From positions 1-64,000 of the forward strand of contig NZ_JAUSRF010000020.1 of the NCBI RefSeq assembly GCF_030811685.1: DNA of 64,000 nucleotides, given 5' to 3'. The notes under the pieces were generated by a model. It did not search any database. It was not told the origin of the DNA and worked only from the letters and a program-made list of their open reading frames with translations. Both the position numbers and the translations under genes were made by a program. Shown piece by piece: positions 62,457-64,000 of the stretch. Source of the stretch: Neorhizobium huautlense (GTDB lineage: Bacteria; Pseudomonadota; Alphaproteobacteria; Rhizobiales; Rhizobiaceae). Within the stretch, counting starts at the first letter, position 1; each line of letters opens with the position of its first letter.

Positions 62457-62768
62457 CTATCTAATTTTATAGGTGACCTTTGGGACCGGATACGCATGAG
62501 GCTCATTGTTTTGATATATGAAGCCCTTACGATAAAGGCAGCTACGCATTTCAGGTGCATTATAGTGCGTTGCCAAAACCGAGGTATCTTCGTACGGCAG
62601 ATAATTCTCCAGCCTGCAACGTGCGAGCGCATCGCTGTAGGCCAGTTCCAATGTCCGGTCACCCGTTACAGGCACGGCCCCATAGAGGTGCCAGTCCATC
62701 TTCGCATGCCCAACTGCGGCTACCGACACGATGGCCGTGGTGAGAACAACTGCAAACTTGAAATGCAT
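62457..62768 (-). CDS. Small secreted protein (103 aa)
   Basis: A signal peptide (MHFKFAVVLTTAIVSVAAVGHA, cleavage after GHA) precedes an 80-residue mature part with two Cys (ALARCRLENYLPYEDTSVLATHYNAPEMRSCLYRKGFIY) that could form a disulfide. The ATG at 62768 has GGAGGGAG a little upstream. Similar small secreted proteins occur in rhizobia; the function is unknown. Confidence 0.7.
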   Translation of the reverse strand: MHFKFAVVLTTAIVSVAAVGHAKMDWHLYGAVPVTGDRTLELAYSDALARCRLENYLPYEDTSVLATHYNAPEMRSCLYRKGFIYQNNEPHAYPVPKVTYKIR

Positions 62769-63287
62769 AACCAATCTCCCTCCAAGTGGCTGCCCGAGAA
62801 CGGGGAAGTCCGCTGCTTGGTTCCGTGGAGGCCATTTTCGATCGCTTCATTCAGTTTGAGAAAGGCAAAAAGTCCTGATTTCAATAGATGCCACAGCGAT
62901 TGGCAAACTGAAAGACGCGTCCCTCGGCTGCTCACGGTGTCGCGCTTCGACACGCATGTCGCTGCATATCGCGAGAGATTTCGGAAGACGGAAAAAGCCC
63001 AAATCATTGCTCTCGTACGCTAGCGTACGGATAGCTCGACTTTTCCACCGCCGTTTCTGATCGACACGCGTGGTGTACACGTGACTGAGGAGACGGATTG
63101 CAGCTTTGCCAAGGTTTTCGTCAGAATCTGACCATATGGACAAACGGCGTTATCGCCACAACCGGGCCCGCCAATATAACCAAGAATGGTTGATATCGAG
63201 GCGCCTCCAATTGTTCATCTTTATCTAAAATTCAGTCTTTTTGCCAATAAGCCCCTGCGACACAGACCGACCTTTGAAAGATTTCGA
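62769..63287. other. Intergenic region containing a 16-bp palindrome
   Basis: No gene is supported. CGTACGCTAGCGTACG at 63014-63029 is a perfect 16-bp palindrome and could be a protein-binding site. The stretch next to 63287 is AT-rich and should hold the promoter of the chemoreceptor gene. Confidence 0.45.
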
Positions 63288-64000
63288 ATGACGCATCTAT
63301 CGGTTACGAAGCCGCTTTGGATCAAAATTACCGCTTACGGCTTTGCTGCTGTCCTGTTCGCAAGCGCTGCCATCGGTGGGCTCGCATGGTACCGGCAGGC
63401 CGTTATGAGCAAAGACGCTCTCTATAGCGCCGCAGCAAGTGACCTGGACGTGATCCAGACCGATATGGCCGCAATCCAACGCTCTGCGTCAGCTCTCGCA
63501 CTTGTGTTGTCAGGCGAACCTGACCTGCCGGACTATATCCGCCACAAAGATCGGCAGGGGCTGCTGAACAAGTTCTCCCGTAACATGACGGCAATGAAGG
63601 ATGCCGGTGGACTGCAGATCATCACGATCGCGGATGCAAAGGGTGACGTGGTCGCCCGCATGCATTCGCCTGACAAGTTCGGGGATAATGTCATGGGCCG
63701 TCGAAAGACGGTTGAAGCCGCCGTTTCGACTGGGAAGCTGGCCTCCGGTATTGAGCCTGGCAAGGCCGGAATCGGCATCTATGCCGTCGCACCCGTCATT
63801 GTAGACGGAACGGTTGTCGGCGTTGTTGATATCGGTACGGAACTGTCGAACACCTATTTCTCCCCTCTGGCCGAGAAGTTGGGTGCAGAGGTAGCTGTCA
63901 ACGTCCTCTCGGAGGGCAAATTGATCAACCAGTCCTCAACCGAAAACGGCAATTCGTTACTCCCTATCGAAACGGTACAGGCAGCATTCGATGGCAGGCC
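63288..64000 (+). CDS. Methyl-accepting chemotaxis-type receptor, N-terminal part (runs off the window)
   Basis: The first 237 residues are visible. A cytoplasmic start (MTHLSVTKPLW) leads to a membrane helix at about 12-34 (IKITAYGFAAVLFASAAIGGLAW), then a periplasmic sensor region. Its distal part, GLQIITIADAKGDVVARMHSPDKFGDNVMGRRKTVEAAVSTGKLASGIEPGKAGIGIYAVAPVIVDGTVVGVVDIGTEL, fits a Cache-type (dCache_3-like) domain. The signalling domain is outside the window, so a histidine kinase or a diguanylate cyclase with this sensor cannot be excluded. The ATG at 63288 has GAAAG upstream. Confidence 0.78.
   Translation, partial: MTHLSVTKPLWIKITAYGFAAVLFASAAIGGLAWYRQAVMSKDALYSAAASDLDVIQTDMAAIQRSASALALVLSGEPDLPDYIRHKDRQGLLNKFSRNMTAMKDAGGLQIITIADAKGDVVARMHSPDKFGDNVMGRRKTVEAAVSTGKLASGIEPGKAGIGIYAVAPVIVDGTVVGVVDIGTELSNTYFSPLAEKLGAEVAVNVLSEGKLINQSSTENGNSLLPIETVQAAFDGR

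Noticed and set aside
1-64000. CRISPR arrays, tRNA or rRNA genes, repABC origin
   Set aside because: Looked for on both strands; no regularly spaced repeats, no cloverleaf-like sequence and no RepABC proteins were found.

Overview
The window looks like an accessory region of a large plasmid or secondary chromosome from the Rhizobiaceae (Rhizobium/Agrobacterium/Sinorhizobium group). Supporting signs are two SyrB-like proteins, an alpha-r14/NfeR1-type small RNA with CCTCCTCCC loops, alphaproteobacterial SOS boxes of the GAAC-N7-GAAC type, and a set of proteins common on rhizobial plasmids (two DUF736, ArdC-like, DUF7007, a ParB-like protein, DUF1419, a Toprim primase-like protein, a giant methylase-helicase). 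No repABC, tra or vir genes, tRNA or rRNA are visible, so the replicon type is inferred.

Layout. 1-3.4 kb: small membrane protein, coiled-coil peptide, HU, HipBA-type toxin-antitoxin. 3.4-9.9 kb: one minus-strand operon for a peptide ABC importer ending in a CapA-type metallophosphatase. 10-15.6 kb: divergent hypothetical/HTH pair, histidine phosphatase, DUF808 membrane protein, an NfeR1-like sRNA gene with a recognisable promoter and terminator, and a tight SRAP operon. 15.7-20.4 kb: a LuxR regulator with intact AHL-binding residues, a 20-bp lux box, a methyltransferase-like gene overlapping a gene of unknown family, and a divergent MFS exporter. 20.5-29.4 kb: WGR protein, DUF736, J-domain protein, two SyrB-like genes, small secreted and stress proteins, pyruvate oxidase. 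29.4-41.3 kb: DNA damage tolerance: dinB followed by a DEDD exonuclease, a second SRAP protein, and imuA-imuB-dnaE2 behind a perfect SOS box. 41.3-56.1 kb: mostly minus-strand plasmid backbone, with a frameshifted DUF1419 gene. 56.4-58.3 kb: AbiE-type toxin-antitoxin with duplicated operators. 58.7-61.1 kb: unknown gene and an ISNCY-like transposase with only one end visible. 61.5-64 kb: glycine-zipper lipoprotein, small secreted protein, and the 5' part of a chemotaxis receptor.

Themes. (1) SOS mutagenesis: Pol IV, ImuAB-DnaE2 and two SRAP proteins lie within 27 kb and two of the operons carry SOS boxes. (2) Plasmid survival: HipBA, AbiE, ArdC-like and DarB-like anti-restriction candidates, and ParB. 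(3) Signalling: the LuxR/lux-box cluster without a LuxI and the NfeR1-like sRNA. The quorum-sensing cluster is the best candidate for an undescribed system, because its genes suggest synthesis and export of a small molecule by enzymes I cannot assign.
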